From Planctomycetota bacterium (GTDB lineage: Bacteria > Planctomycetota > Phycisphaerae > UBA1845): a stretch of 5,421 nucleotides of DNA. The translations under genes were made by a program, and so were the position numbers. The notes under the pieces are model-generated. The model saw only the letters and a program-made list of their open reading frames with translations. It had not been told where the DNA came from and made no database searches. Location of the stretch: contig JADFRO010000229.1 of NCBI GenBank assembly GCA_022561255.1, positions 1 through 5,421 of the forward strand, read 5' to 3'. Shown here piece after piece: positions 5,066-5,421 of this stretch (the first letter of the stretch is position 1; the number at the start of each line of letters is the position of its first letter).

Positions 5066-5421
5066 CAGGGCGGATCGGACGGCTGCCCCGCCAGCCAGCA
5101 AGCCCGTTACGAGCACCAACAGGAGGGTCAGCGCGAGGGATTTCCAGGGAACCGCATCGGGCTGGCCGACAAGAGCGGGACTGATGGCAAGCAAAGCGGC
5201 CACACTGCCGCATGCCAGACCGCTTACCACGAGCGCGGCGTTCTCCCCGAGTACGAGCAGTGCAACCGCCCGTCGAGAAAAACCCGTTGCGCGGAGCAAG
5301 GCGAGTTCCTTGCGACGCTCCCAAACATTGCGTAGCAGGACCGTGCCCATCCCGGCGGTGCCCAGCAGCAAACCGAGTCCGCCCAACACCTGAAAGGTCG
5401 ACAGGTAGGTGTTCTTCACCG
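5030..5421 (-). CDS. ABC transporter permease, FtsX/MacB-like, C-terminal part
   Basis: Only the last 130 or so codons are in the window; the gene continues past the right edge. The visible part matches the C-terminal membrane half of FtsX/MacB/LolC-type permeases. A helix (FQVLGGLGLLLGTAGMGTVLL) is followed by the cytoplasmic RRKELALLRATGFSRR motif, which contacts the ATPase. Two more helices follow (about AVALLVLGENAALVVSG to ISPAL, then WKSLALTLLLVLVTGLLAGG) and a short tail ends in SLRNE. Such proteins sit in the inner membrane and work with an ATPase to move lipoproteins, lipids, peptides or drugs, or to drive mechanical signalling. The substrate cannot be told from this fragment. The apparent start codon near 5419 is an internal GTG, since the family has an N-terminal helix and a large periplasmic domain. 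It converges with the kinase gene. Confidence 0.88.
   Translation of the reverse strand, partial: VKNTYLSTFQVLGGLGLLLGTAGMGTVLLRNVWERRKELALLRATGFSRRAVALLVLGENAALVVSGLACGSVAALLAISPALVGQPDAVPWKSLALTLLLVLVTGLLAGGAAVRSALGARIVDSLRNE

Overview
The window is a moderately GC-rich bacterial chromosomal segment with four complete protein genes on the + strand and the 3' end of a fifth on the - strand. Nothing in it looks mobile: there is no transposase, integrase, CRISPR array, rRNA or convincing tRNA. Long gaps between single genes, a soluble Hanks-type kinase with an HAD catalytic loop, and an FtsX-like permease of this type suggest Planctomycetota or a relative. That placement is an inference from gene style and is not proven by any marker.

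Layout: 1-137 is a leader region with a possible small branched RNA fold. 138-815 encodes a JAMM/MPN metalloprotease with all zinc-site residues. 893-1834 encodes cysteine synthase (CysK type). Between them lies a strong-looking sigma70-type promoter whose -35 box contains the stop codon of the first gene. 1835-2196 is non-coding with GC-rich inverted repeats. 2197-3003 encodes a calcineurin-like metallophosphoesterase of the YaeI/YkuE type. 3004-3397 is non-coding with several inverted repeats. 3398-4396 encodes a cytoplasmic Ser/Thr protein kinase with an acidic tail. 4397-5029 is a 633-base gap rich in perfect hairpins, and it is the best place to look for an undescribed RNA. 5030-5421 is the C-terminal part of an ABC-transporter permease, read toward the kinase gene (convergent).

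The only clear functional pairing is JAMM protease plus cysteine synthase. In actinobacteria, Mec (JAMM), CysO (a ThiS-like sulfur carrier) and CysM form a route in which sulfide is delivered as a protein thiocarboxylate and the JAMM protease frees the cysteine. Here the protease and the synthase are adjacent but no carrier gene is present, and the synthase looks like ordinary CysK, so participation in such a route is a hypothesis. The phosphoesterase, kinase and permease appear to be independent transcription units. I found no clear evidence of a new multi-gene system. The most novel material is the structured 4518-4768 stretch.
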